Source: DATLXH01 sp035576005 (GTDB lineage Bacteria; Acidobacteriota; Thermoanaerobaculia; Gp7-AA8). Taken from it: 6,312 nucleotides of DNA. This document shows positions 1 through 6,070 of this stretch, in pieces (position 1 is the first letter of the stretch; each line of letters begins with the position of its first letter). The stretch lies in contig DATLXH010000041.1 of assembly GCA_035576005.1 (NCBI GenBank), positions 1 through 6,312 of the forward strand. Direction: 5' to 3'. Made by a program: the position numbers and the translations under genes. Below the pieces are notes generated by a model. That model was given only the letters and a program-made list of their open reading frames with translations, was not told the DNA's origin and did not search any database.

Positions 1-139
1 AGGCGACGACCACAACATGCACACGTTCATGTGCATGTCGCGCTCGCGACTCGCCAACTGCCTCCTCAATCATGCGATCGAGAACATTTTCCACAGGTTT
101 ACGGCACTTCGACATGACAGTGTGAGAAATGCGGGCTAG
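1..139 (+). mobile_element. IS1380-like element, non-coding tail and terminal end (left copy, partial)
   Basis: This stretch is an inverted copy of 5969-6108: read on the plus strand, it aligns with the reverse complement of that segment along its whole length with one single-base gap, at roughly three-quarters identity by eye. The matching right-hand segment lies directly behind the C-terminus of an IS1380-type transposase, so this is the equivalent tail of a related element whose transposase gene would lie beyond position 1, reading plus. The terminal end is TGTGAGAAATGCGGGCTAG at 121-139. Conserved islands are the hairpin at 15-38, TTTTCCACAGG at 87-97 and the terminal 20 bp; the parts between have diverged. 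The repeat match is seen directly; the family name rests on the transposase fragment at the other end. Confidence 0.75.
15..38. repeat. Hairpin in left IS tail, conserved in both copies
   Basis: ACATGCACA (15-23) and TGTGCATGT (30-38) are perfect 9-bp inverted repeats around the 6-nt loop CGTTCA. The hairpin sits in a 29-bp block (11-39) that is base-for-base identical to the reverse complement of 6070-6098, while the sequence beyond it differs strongly between the two IS copies. There is no T-run after the stem, so a standard intrinsic terminator is not indicated. A recombinase or host-factor site, or a protective 3' structure on the transposase mRNA, are possible roles; none is shown. Confidence 0.75.
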
Positions 140-305
140 CAAGCTTCTACTTCGGTCCCCTCGCCACGACGGCCGTCGCGTGCCTTTCGTGAAGCCGCAG
201 CTTCGAATCGCTGATGGCACACCTTTGCGCCGACTACCTCGACGTTTACAGTACTGAGTACAAGCTTGCGAGGTGGACATCTCGGCCACTTCCGCGAGGG
301 TCTAA
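140..305. other. Non-coding gap without a recognised gene
   Basis: No convincing coding sequence is visible between the IS end and the repeat tract before the lipoprotein gene. It holds a 12-bp palindrome CGACGGCCGTCG (about 167-178), a small hairpin GAAGC-CGCA-GCTTC (about 191-204), and a 12-of-13 inverted pair GCAAGCTTCTACT (139-151) / AGTACAAGCTTGC (257-269). The last could arise by chance. Confidence 0.4.
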
Positions 306-363
306 TTCAACATGCACAATTCAACGTTTCGTGATTCGCGAATGGTGAATGCTGAACGTTGAG
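306..363. repeat. Degenerate heptanucleotide tandem repeat
   Basis: Two adjoining tracts have a 7-bp period. From 306 the units are TTCAACA, TGCACAA, TTCAACG; from 329 they are TCGTGAT, TCGCGAA, TGGTGAA, TGCTGAA and CGTTGAG, approximating TSGTGAA. The first tract is roughly the reverse complement of the second, which also creates the inverted pair TCAACGTT (321-328) / AACGTTGA (355-362) and the palindrome ATTCGCGAAT (334-343). The tract ends about 10 bp past the lipoprotein stop codon and might act as a weak transcription end or simply be decayed simple-sequence DNA. Confidence 0.55.
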
Positions 364-373
364 CCCCGCACCC

Positions 374-1234
374 TCACTCAGTATCCGGCCGAGGCGCTAC
401 TGGGGGCGGTGGTGGAAGTGGGGGCTCCGACTCGATCGTCGGCGGCGCTTCCGGCGGCTCTACCGCAGACGGGCTCCCCTCGCGCGTGAGGTCGACCTCG
501 CCGTTGACGGTCTTGATCTTCAGCAGGTACTTGCCGCCGTTGACCACGGAGGTGATCTCGCGATTGCCCCTGGACGACCGGATGCTCAGGGGAAAGTTCG
601 ATTCGAAGCCGCCGTTCACCTGCGTGAGGTCGCAGACGAACGAAGAATCAGCCGGCAGAATGATGTGGACCGGTCCGTTGACCGTTCGAACTTTGGCTCC
701 GATGAAATCCTTGAGGAACCGAGCTTTTACAGAGCCGTTTACGGTCCTCGCATCGAGGGCCGACGTCCCGGCCGTCTCCACGCTGACGCTTCCGTTGATC
801 GAGTCCAGAGACGTGCTGGCCGTCACTCCTGCCACGCCGATCTTTCCATTCACGGTCTCAATGTCGAGCGTTGTGTCAGGAGGAACCTTGAGGCGATAGT
901 CGATTGCGACTTCCCGATTGCGAATGAAGATCGCCACCTTACGCGTTGGCACCGAGCCGATCCGTAGCGTGTCGCCCGCGACTTTCGTTTCGAACAGGCC
1001 GCGGTTTTCTCCTGTCGTCGGTTCGACTCCCGCGTACCGCACCGTGGCCTCCAACGCGACCCGTCCGTCGTTACTCGGCGTCACCGTGACATTCCCGTTG
1101 ACTTCACGAAGATTGATTTTCCTGACCTCGGTTCCCGGCCAGTCCCGGTGAATCGTCGCGATGTTCTTCTCGCTCACCACGCATGAGGTGAGAAGGAAAA
1201 GAGCGGCGGTGAGCTGTAAGCCTTTCCTGGTCAT
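374..1234 (-). CDS. DUF4097-type beta-repeat lipoprotein
   Basis: Predicted exported lipoprotein of 286 residues. I chose the ATG at 1234 over an in-frame GTG four codons upstream (1246), because it gives a normal lipoprotein signal: MTRKG, a hydrophobic stretch, then the lipobox LTSC with Cys18 as the lipidated residue. The mature part has the regular turn motif (V/I)NG at residues 45, 128, 146, 165, 185, 206, 231 and 243, mostly every 18-25 residues, each followed by a short beta strand. This is the pattern of DUF4097/putative adhesin proteins, which are predicted to fold as a stack of beta strands and whose biochemical role is generally unknown. The C-terminus (about 254-286) is proline- and glutamate-rich with a run of five prolines, possibly a spacer. 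The gene is divergent from the RDD gene, and a weak promoter-like pair TTGAAA (1276-1281) / CGTAAC (1253-1258), spaced 17 bp on the minus strand, lies upstream. Exact function is unknown. Confidence 0.8.
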   Translation of the reverse strand: MTRKGLQLTAALFLLTSCVVSEKNIATIHRDWPGTEVRKINLREVNGNVTVTPSNDGRVALEATVRYAGVEPTTGENRGLFETKVAGDTLRIGSVPTRKVAIFIRNREVAIDYRLKVPPDTTLDIETVNGKIGVAGVTASTSLDSINGSVSVETAGTSALDARTVNGSVKARFLKDFIGAKVRTVNGPVHIILPADSSFVCDLTQVNGGFESNFPLSIRSSRGNREITSVVNGGKYLLKIKTVNGEVDLTREGSPSAVEPPEAPPTIESEPPLPPPPPVAPRPDTE

Positions 1235-1287
1235 ATGGGGTCTCACGCGGTTGTTACGGAAAAAGCGCGTGACTGTTTCAACGCCGA

Positions 1288-1743
1288 TTGAATGAGAATG
1301 TGCAATCGCATGGCTCGGTCACGAAACGTTTTTCGCAAATGAGCGCCTGGTTATCCCAGGGAGCCCTTCTGCGCATCGCTGCATTTCTGGCAGATGCGCT
1401 CTCAGCCGCCCTCCTGCTTCTTTTCGTCTCGACCATCGTAAGCTACTCGATGGCATGGACCGGCGGATCGGGAAAGTCGATCACGATGGCCTGGTTCGCC
1501 AGCGGGGCGGCTTTGGTCCTCTACCTGCTCCTGCGCGACAGTGCCGGCCGTTCGCCAGGGAAGAAGATTCTCGGGCTGAAAGTCGTCACCCCCTCCGGCC
1601 GACGCTGCGGCCCCATTCGATCGTTCACTAGGAATCTGCCCCTCCTGGTTCCAGGTGTGAACGTGATCGAGGCCGTTCTGCTCGTGTTCGGCTCCACTCG
1701 GCTGGGTGACCGGATGGCAGGGACCCGCATCGTCGAGGAGTGA
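1288..1743 (+). CDS. RDD family small membrane protein
   Basis: Integral inner-membrane protein of 151 residues if the TTG at 1288 is used; the ATG at 1339 would give 134 residues and keep the whole domain. Neither start has a clear Shine-Dalgarno sequence, so the start is uncertain. RDD features in order: Arg29 and Asp36 (RIAAFLAD) at the entry to the first membrane segment (about 37-57), a second segment at about 67-82, the conserved cytoplasmic stretch RSPGKKILGLKVV (88-100), the RSFTRN arginines (111-116), a third segment (about 117-135) and the closing RLGDRMAGTRIV (138-149). RDD proteins have been proposed to take part in transport or ion exchange, but most, including this one, have no proven substrate. 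It is transcribed divergently from the lipoprotein gene, with about 50 bp between them. Its stop codon is 5 bp from an IS-end-like sequence. Confidence 0.85.
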   Translation: MNENVQSHGSVTKRFSQMSAWLSQGALLRIAAFLADALSAALLLLFVSTIVSYSMAWTGGSGKSITMAWFASGAALVLYLLLRDSAGRSPGKKILGLKVVTPSGRRCGPIRSFTRNLPLLVPGVNVIEAVLLVFGSTRLGDRMAGTRIVEE

Positions 1744-1748
1744 GGTCT

Positions 1749-1765
1749 TAGCCCGCATTTCACAC
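1749..1765. repeat. IS1380-like terminal sequence, solitary remnant (candidate)
   Basis: TAGCCCGCATTTCACAC matches the ends of both flanking IS copies (TA[A/G]CCCGCATTTCTCACAC) apart from a 2-bp deletion. It has the same orientation as the right-hand copy, and like that copy it sits beside the stop codon of the preceding gene. No transposase remnant follows; the protease gene begins about 70 bp downstream. It is short, so chance or an unrelated shared motif cannot be excluded. Confidence 0.4.
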
Positions 1766-1768
1766 CGA

Positions 1769-1783
1769 CCCTCGCCGCGAGGG
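1769..1783. other. Small GC hairpin between RDD and protease genes
   Basis: CCCTCG (1769-1774), loop CCG, CGAGGG (1778-1783) form a perfect 6-bp stem, 26 bp after the RDD stop codon. No T-run follows, so it is not a typical intrinsic terminator. It could still end or pause transcription between the two same-strand genes. Confidence 0.35.
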
Positions 1784-1836
1784 GATCTCTGAATAATGAC
1801 GCTGTGCGGCGGGTTTACAGCGCGAGACCTCTCGCC

Positions 1837-4800
1837 ATGCGACCCCACCTCTCTTTCCTGATTCTGCTCGCCGTCGCGATCGTCGGCGGCTCTTCGGATG
1901 TCGCGGCTCAGAGCCGCGCATTCGTTCGAAGCATCGTCTCCGACGAGTCCTATGAAATTCGTGTACAGACGGGCCCGCTGTCCGAACGCGGAATTCTCGA
2001 GAGCGTTGCGCGACGGCGCTCGATGAATCCGGAGCAGCTCGATCTACGCCTCGTCTCTCGCTCGGAATCTCTGACAGGAACCCATCTCCGCTACGAGCAG
2101 TACGTCGGCGGAGTGCCGGTAGCAGGAAGTTTTCTGGCTGTGAGTCTCGATTCCCTAAGGGAGCGCGCAGCCGTCGTTGACCGGATATTGGTAGTGAAAG
2201 GCGCGGTAGATCCAATTACGCGCAGCAACGAGGATGTGACCGATACCATTGGTGCCGGGGCCATTCTGGCGAGATCCACCGTGGTCGTCCCGTCGACCGA
2301 AGGGCTCCGTCCCGCGCATCAGCTCATCGTGCGAGGCGAAGACGGGATCCCGTATCACTATCTCATCGATGCTGCATCAGGCGAGTTGCTGGAGCACTAC
2401 TCTCTCGCAATTCATGCGAGCGGCAGAGTCTTCAAAGCGAATCCGGTGGACACACTCAATGACCCCGCTCTTCAGGACAACGACGACTCCTCCTCCGCTG
2501 TCCCCGAGTCGGCTTATAGCGACGTTGTTCTGCCAGGGCTTGCACCAACGGGGCCGCTGAGCGGTCCCAACGTGCGAGTGATTGATACGTCCGCTCCGTT
2601 CACGCGGCGCGCTGAGAGCTCCCGGCCACTCTCGTTCCTTCGGAGCGATCCGGAGTTCGAAGAAGTCATGGCCTATTACCAGCTCGATCGATCGCAGCGC
2701 TATCTCCAGTCACTCGGTTACACGGGAGCGCGACAGATCCTGCGAAATGGAATCAGCGTGGATCCGCATGCAGAAGGGGGCGCCGACAACTCCCACTATG
2801 TGCCGAGCAGCGTTCCCGGCATTGGGAGCACGCTTTATTACGGCGACGGCGGCGTCGACGACGCGGAAGATCCCGACATCCTGCTGCACGAGTACGCTCA
2901 CGCCATACTGGACTCCGTAGCTCCGGGCGCTTTCAACGGAACCTCCGGAAGCCAGGCGCGGGCACTGGGAGAGGCACTCGGTGATTACTGGGCCTTCTCG
3001 AGCGGGTTCGAGACCGCTACCCAAAGCGGAAGGGATCCCTTCTGCATTGCAGACTGGGATGCCCGTTGTGGTTCCGCTCCGTCAACCCGATGTGACTACC
3101 CGGCCGGCGCAGATTGTCTGCGGCGCGTCGACAGCAGCAAAGTCATGAAGGATTATCTGAGCGCGAATACGCCCGGGAACGAGCACGGCAACGGGGCCAT
3201 CTTCTCGTCCGCTCTCCGCCAGTTCTACATGTCGATGGTCGGGCGCTACGGGGTGGCGGCAGGAAGGCGGCTTGCCGATACGATCGTGATCGAGGGGCAG
3301 TTCAGGCTGCCTCCGGCGCCCACGTTTCATCTCGCTGCGCGGAAGCTGATCGAAGCCGACCAGCTCCTCAACGGTGGCGCCAATGGGGTGGCGATCTGCG
3401 CAGCGATGACGTTGCGCGAGATCCTGGGCGCTGCGGATTGCGATTCTTCGCCTAAAGGGGAGCTCACGCTATTTCAGAGCTCCGAGCGTGATCGCATGAT
3501 CCCCGATTCCGATCCCAGGGGGATCTTGCTGATCAAGCAGATCGACGACTCCCGGGCGATTCGGAAACTCCTCGTTCAGGTTGAGATCGCACACCCCTTT
3601 CGCGGAGATCTGCGGATCACGCTGCACGCCCCGGATGGGAGTGCGATCACGTTGCAGGAGCCTCTTTTCGATGGAGGGAGTGACATTCGTACCACCTATG
3701 GACTCGACGGGCAGCTCTTTGATGCGCTCGCAGGCAAGCCGGCTCGCGGGGAGTGGAGACTCGAAGTCGTCGATACTCGACCGGGCGACCGAGGCCGAGT
3801 GACGGGATGGTCCCTGCTGTTTCAATTTCAGGGAGATGAGCCGCTGCTCGAGCGAGCCCGATCTTCGGATCAGTCTCTCTTCCTGCCCGTCGTCGCCCGA
3901 GTCAGGGGCGCAGAGTCGACCGAGTTCATCAGCAGTGTCAGAATCTTCAACAGCTCTCGCACATCTTCGGCGAATGTGACGGCGTGGTTCACTCCGAGCG
4001 GAGCCGATGGGGCCGCCGCATTCTCCGCACTGCGGCTCGTTGTGAGCCCGCTCCAGATCGTTGTGCTCGACGACATTGTCGGTGAGTGGTTCCGGACTGC
4101 AGGGATAGGATCCGTCGAGTTTCGAGGAGACGTGAGCTCTCTCACGGTTACGAACAGGACCTTCAATGTCTCGGATGGGCGGACCTACGGGCTCCTCCAC
4201 GTGGCCAGGCCTCGCGGGGCAGCGATCTCGCGCGCGGGCGCTCCACTTCACCTCGTCGGGTTGGAGAACAGCGTCTCGTTTCGCACGAATGTCGGCGTGA
4301 GCGAAGTGAGCGGTCGTACAGGCACCGTTCGGGTCGCATTCTTTGATCGGTCAGGGAATGAGCTCGAACACCGCGACTTCCCGATCGCCCCCTTCGGCCA
4401 TCTGCAATTCGGCGCCTTTGATGGAAGACAGGGCAGGATGCTGGCGTCGTTTCGCGGAGAGGTTCGGGTACTCGAGGGCGAGGCGCGAGTCCTGACCTAC
4501 GCAACCGTGATCGACAACGAAACGGGCGATCCGATCTGGATTGACGGGACTAGCGAACCGCCCTCAGGTCGGGCGATTCGCGTGACGACAGCTGTCCACA
4601 CCGACGGTCTGAACGGGACGAAATGGCGGAGTGACTTATGGATCTTCAATCGGACGGTCACCTCCAGCAGTGTGCGGATCACGTTTCAGCCGTCGTCGAA
4701 CGCGCCCGCGGAGAGTCGGACTCTCGAGGTTCGAGGGCGAGAGATTTTGAGGATTGACGATGTCGTTGCAAGCCTCTTCGGCCTCGACTCGGCAACAGGG

Positions 4801-5244
4801 CAGCTCACGGTCACCGGAAGCGACTCGGGAGGCATCTTCGCACTGTCCAGGACCTGGACTCCATCAGGTGCGGGCACGACGGGTCAACTCGTTCCTGCGC
4901 GTTCAGAATCGGAGAGTGTCGGGAGAGGTGAAGGAGCGAGACAGCTGCAACACATCGAGAGCTCTGTATCATTTCGCACCAACGTCGGCCTGGCTGAGAC
5001 CGCAGGCAATCCGGCGACAGTACGATTCGTTCTTTACAGCAGCGCAGGGGTCGAGCTCTTCCGAACCGACCAGAGAGTGGCGCCTAACGGTCACCTGCAA
5101 TTCAATCTCTCGCAGGCGGGTGCGCCAGCTGTCAGCAGTGGTCGGATATCGCTGGAGGTTGTGGAAGGCGACGGACGGGTGCTCGGGTATGCGACCGTAA
5201 TTGACCAGCTTTCGGGCGATCCGATGTACGTTGCTGGGGAATGA
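1837..5244 (+). CDS. Secreted M36/M4-like zinc metalloprotease with P domain and duplicated C-terminal module
   Basis: Exported preproprotease of 1135 residues. The ATG at 1837 is preferred to the GTG at 1804, because the protein then begins directly with a signal peptide (MRPH, hydrophobic core, cleavage near VAA|Q at residue 24). Residues about 65-115 match the FTP propeptide (LRYEQYVGGVPVAGS at 84-98), and 158-190 look like a PepSY segment (IPYHYLIDAASGELLEHY). The catalytic domain (about 265-535) has the zinc site HEYAH (351-355, base Glu352), third ligand Glu379 in GEALGDYW, and NEHGNGAIF (448-456), whose His450 corresponds to the transition-state His of thermolysin-like enzymes. The E-x-x-x-D spacing favours M36 (fungalysin-like) over classical M4. 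Six cysteines in 403-535 suggest disulfides. A P/Homo B domain follows (about 541-665; GDLRITLHAPDG, GEWRLEVVD, GWSLLF), then two copies of a 220-residue module (681-903, 914-1135). It probably matures by propeptide removal and digests extracellular protein. All catalytic residues are intact; its substrate is unknown. It stands alone as a transcription unit or follows RDD. Confidence 0.88.
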   Translation: MRPHLSFLILLAVAIVGGSSDVAAQSRAFVRSIVSDESYEIRVQTGPLSERGILESVARRRSMNPEQLDLRLVSRSESLTGTHLRYEQYVGGVPVAGSFLAVSLDSLRERAAVVDRILVVKGAVDPITRSNEDVTDTIGAGAILARSTVVVPSTEGLRPAHQLIVRGEDGIPYHYLIDAASGELLEHYSLAIHASGRVFKANPVDTLNDPALQDNDDSSSAVPESAYSDVVLPGLAPTGPLSGPNVRVIDTSAPFTRRAESSRPLSFLRSDPEFEEVMAYYQLDRSQRYLQSLGYTGARQILRNGISVDPHAEGGADNSHYVPSSVPGIGSTLYYGDGGVDDAEDPDILLHEYAHAILDSVAPGAFNGTSGSQARALGEALGDYWAFSSGFETATQSGRDPFCIADWDARCGSAPSTRCDYPAGADCLRRVDSSKVMKDYLSANTPGNEHGNGAIFSSALRQFYMSMVGRYGVAAGRRLADTIVIEGQFRLPPAPTFHLAARKLIEADQLLNGGANGVAICAAMTLREILGAADCDSSPKGELTLFQSSERDRMIPDSDPRGILLIKQIDDSRAIRKLLVQVEIAHPFRGDLRITLHAPDGSAITLQEPLFDGGSDIRTTYGLDGQLFDALAGKPARGEWRLEVVDTRPGDRGRVTGWSLLFQFQGDEPLLERARSSDQSLFLPVVARVRGAESTEFISSVRIFNSSRTSSANVTAWFTPSGADGAAAFSALRLVVSPLQIVVLDDIVGEWFRTAGIGSVEFRGDVSSLTVTNRTFNVSDGRTYGLLHVARPRGAAISRAGAPLHLVGLENSVSFRTNVGVSEVSGRTGTVRVAFFDRSGNELEHRDFPIAPFGHLQFGAFDGRQGRMLASFRGEVRVLEGEARVLTYATVIDNETGDPIWIDGTSEPPSGRAIRVTTAVHTDGLNGTKWRSDLWIFNRTVTSSSVRITFQPSSNAPAESRTLEVRGREILRIDDVVASLFGLDSATGQLTVTGSDSGGIFALSRTWTPSGAGTTGQLVPARSESESVGRGEGARQLQHIESSVSFRTNVGLAETAGNPATVRFVLYSSAGVELFRTDQRVAPNGHLQFNLSQAGAPAVSSGRISLEVVEGDGRVLGYATVIDQLSGDPMYVAGE
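3457..3831 (+). other. P/Homo B domain within the protease
   Basis: Residues about 541-665. Diagnostic stretches are the paired strands around HPFRGDLRITLHAPDG, the GLDGQLFDALAGKPARGEWRL-type core (seen at 622-642) and the terminal GRVTGWSLLF. P domains are usually found next to subtilisin-like proprotein convertases and also occur behind bacterial metalloproteases, where they assist folding or substrate contact. Assignment is by motif recognition. Confidence 0.8.
3877..4545 (+). repeat. Protease C-terminal module, copy 1 (A-B)
   Basis: Residues 681-903. Sub-domain A (about 681-790) opens LFLPVVARV and contains SVRIFNSSRTSSANVTAWF and IVVLDDIVGEWF. Sub-domain B (about 804-903) contains SVSFRTNVGVSEVSG, APFGHLQFG and RVLTYATVIDNETGDPIWI. 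Both look beta-rich. The second copy repeats this order. The function is unknown; a surface- or substrate-binding role is inferred only from the position. Confidence 0.75.
4576..5241 (+). repeat. Protease C-terminal module, copy 2 (A'-B')
   Basis: Residues 914-1135 repeat copy 1 in order: SDLWIFNRTVTSSSVRITF and ILRIDDVVASLF correspond to the A landmarks, and SVSFRTNVGLAETAG, APNGHLQFN and RVLGYATVIDQLSGDPMYV to the B landmarks. SVSFRTNVG is identical in both B copies while its codons differ, so the duplication is old. The protein ends a few residues after the last strand, with no sorting signal or membrane anchor. Confidence 0.75.
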
Positions 5245-5301
5245 CCATTCCTGCATAAGAGCACGAGAACGATACATGGATACGATGACAGCTTTTCCAC
5301 A

Positions 5302-5388
5302 CTTTAATAAACTCAAAAAATTAGTCATATATTGAATACATGATGTTCCTCAATGATAATGAGCTAAGTAATCTAATGCGACAATAAG
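5302..5388. other. A+T-rich intergenic island upstream of dut
   Basis: By my count the last 89 bp before dut contain about 27% G+C, far below the flanking genes. The island begins near the sequence TTTTCCACA (5293-5301), about 50 bp after the protease stop codon. It contains no gene apart from a three-codon ATG-CGA-CAA-TAA frame at 5376-5387, ending one base before the dut ATG. It serves at least as the dut promoter region. Confidence 0.6.
5332..5360 (+). promoter_or_regulatory. Predicted sigma70-type promoter for dut
   Basis: TTGAAT (5332-5337) and GATAAT (5355-5360) are separated by exactly 17 bp and match the -35/-10 consensus at 4 and 5 of 6 positions. Transcription would start near 5367, leaving a leader of about 22 nt before the dut ATG. 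A+T-rich DNA contains such pairs often, so this is a good candidate but unproven. Confidence 0.55.
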
Positions 5389-5829
5389 ATGCTAACAATT
5401 CACATCACGAATCGTTGCGATGATCTTGCAACTCCCGTGAAGGCGTCCAGGGGAGCTGCGGGATTTGACCTGAGAGCGGCCGTGGACCAGCCGCTCGTCG
5501 TGCAACCTGGATCGCGAAGCCTTGTTCCGACCGGAATCTCGATCGCGATTCCTCCAGGATACGAAGGTCAGGTGCGACCAAGAAGCGGGCTGGCGATCAA
5601 GCACGGAATCTCCCTGGTGAACTCACCCGGAACGATCGACTCCGACTACCGCGGAGAGATCTCAGTCATTGTGATCAACCATGGAGACACGGCGTTCACG
5701 ATTCATCGAGGAGACCGGATCGCGCAGCTGGTCATCTGTGCAGTCCCGGAATTGTCACTGATCGAGGTTGACGCGCTGCCCGATACCGACCGCGGAGCTG
5801 GAGGCTTTGGCAGCTCCGGCGAGCGCTAG
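5389..5829 (+). CDS. dut: Deoxyuridine 5'-triphosphate nucleotidohydrolase (dUTPase)
   Basis: Cytoplasmic homotrimeric enzyme that hydrolyses dUTP to dUMP and diphosphate, keeping uracil out of DNA and supplying dUMP for dTMP synthesis. All five family motifs are present in 146 residues, the usual length: I AAGFDLRA (23-30), II RPRSGLA (63-69), III GTIDSDYRGEI (81-91) with catalytic Asp84 and substrate-contacting Tyr87, IV RGDRIAQLV (108-116), V RGAGGFGSSG (135-144), the flexible arm that closes over the nucleotide. The ATG at 5389 is fixed by an in-frame TAA at 5374-5376; the Shine-Dalgarno sequence is poor. A sigma70-like promoter lies about 30 bp upstream, so dut is probably transcribed alone. 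The stop TAG (5827-5829) straddles a mobile-element junction: TA belongs to the duplicated target and G to the inserted element. It looks fully functional; it could equally be a chromosomal or an acquired copy. Confidence 0.95.
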   Translation: MLTIHITNRCDDLATPVKASRGAAGFDLRAAVDQPLVVQPGSRSLVPTGISIAIPPGYEGQVRPRSGLAIKHGISLVNSPGTIDSDYRGEISVIVINHGDTAFTIHRGDRIAQLVICAVPELSLIEVDALPDTDRGAGGFGSSGER

Positions 5830-5969
5830 GAGTCTGCGCGACAGAACGGGATTCGTCCGATTTTGCTCATTTTTACGGGTACTTCAACCCTGCCTTCATC
5901 GCCGATCGTCGATTGTAGGGCATCGTCGCAAGCAGAAAATTTTGTGCCAGTTTCTGCCGCGCAGACTCC
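5829..5969. mobile_element. 141-bp MITE-like element with TA duplications
   Basis: Eighteen-bp terminal inverted repeats, GGAGTCTGCGCGACAGAA at 5829-5846 and TTCTGCCGCGCAGACTCC at 5952-5969, match at 17 of 18 positions. The element is bordered by TA on both sides (5827-5828 and 5970-5971). Removing the element and one TA restores GCTAACCCGC, equivalent to GCTAGCCCGC at the left IS end, which supports a discrete insertion. It is too short for a transposase and has no credible frame. TA duplication is typical of IS630/Tc1-mariner elements, so a matching transposase may act in trans. Its arms could also fold as an RNA hairpin behind dut; an alternative inner stem is GCAGAAA (5932-5938) / TTTCTGC (5951-5957). 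Confidence 0.7.
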
Positions 5970-6070
5970 TAACCCGCATTTCTCACACGGTCAGGTCGAA
6001 GAGCCGTGAACCTGTGGAAAAACGTTATCGTCTGCGCGATTGGAGGGTGCGGTTCGCTGTCGCGAGTAGG

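Noticed and set aside
359..967. Long plus-strand frame opposite the lipoprotein gene
   Set aside because: Its arginine-rich translation has no domain features and mirrors the antisense of a gene with a clear signal peptide and repeats.
3469..4251. 260-codon minus-strand frame inside the protease gene
   Set aside because: It lies wholly opposite the P domain and module A, which are clearly coding; its composition is that of an antisense shadow.
5245..5301. Intrinsic terminator after the protease gene
   Set aside because: No stable GC stem followed by a T-run could be found; the A-run at 5314-5320 lacks a preceding stem.
5293..5388. Replication origin (DnaA-box-like TTTTCCACA next to A+T-rich DNA)
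   Set aside because: There is only one such box here, the others (87-95, 6013-6021) lie in the IS tails, and no dnaA, dnaN or other origin genes are present.
5826..5973. Integron attC site behind dut
   Set aside because: The arms read GCTAG...CTAAC rather than the attC order (CTAAC...GTTAG), no second attC exists, and the TA-flanked inverted repeats fit a MITE better.
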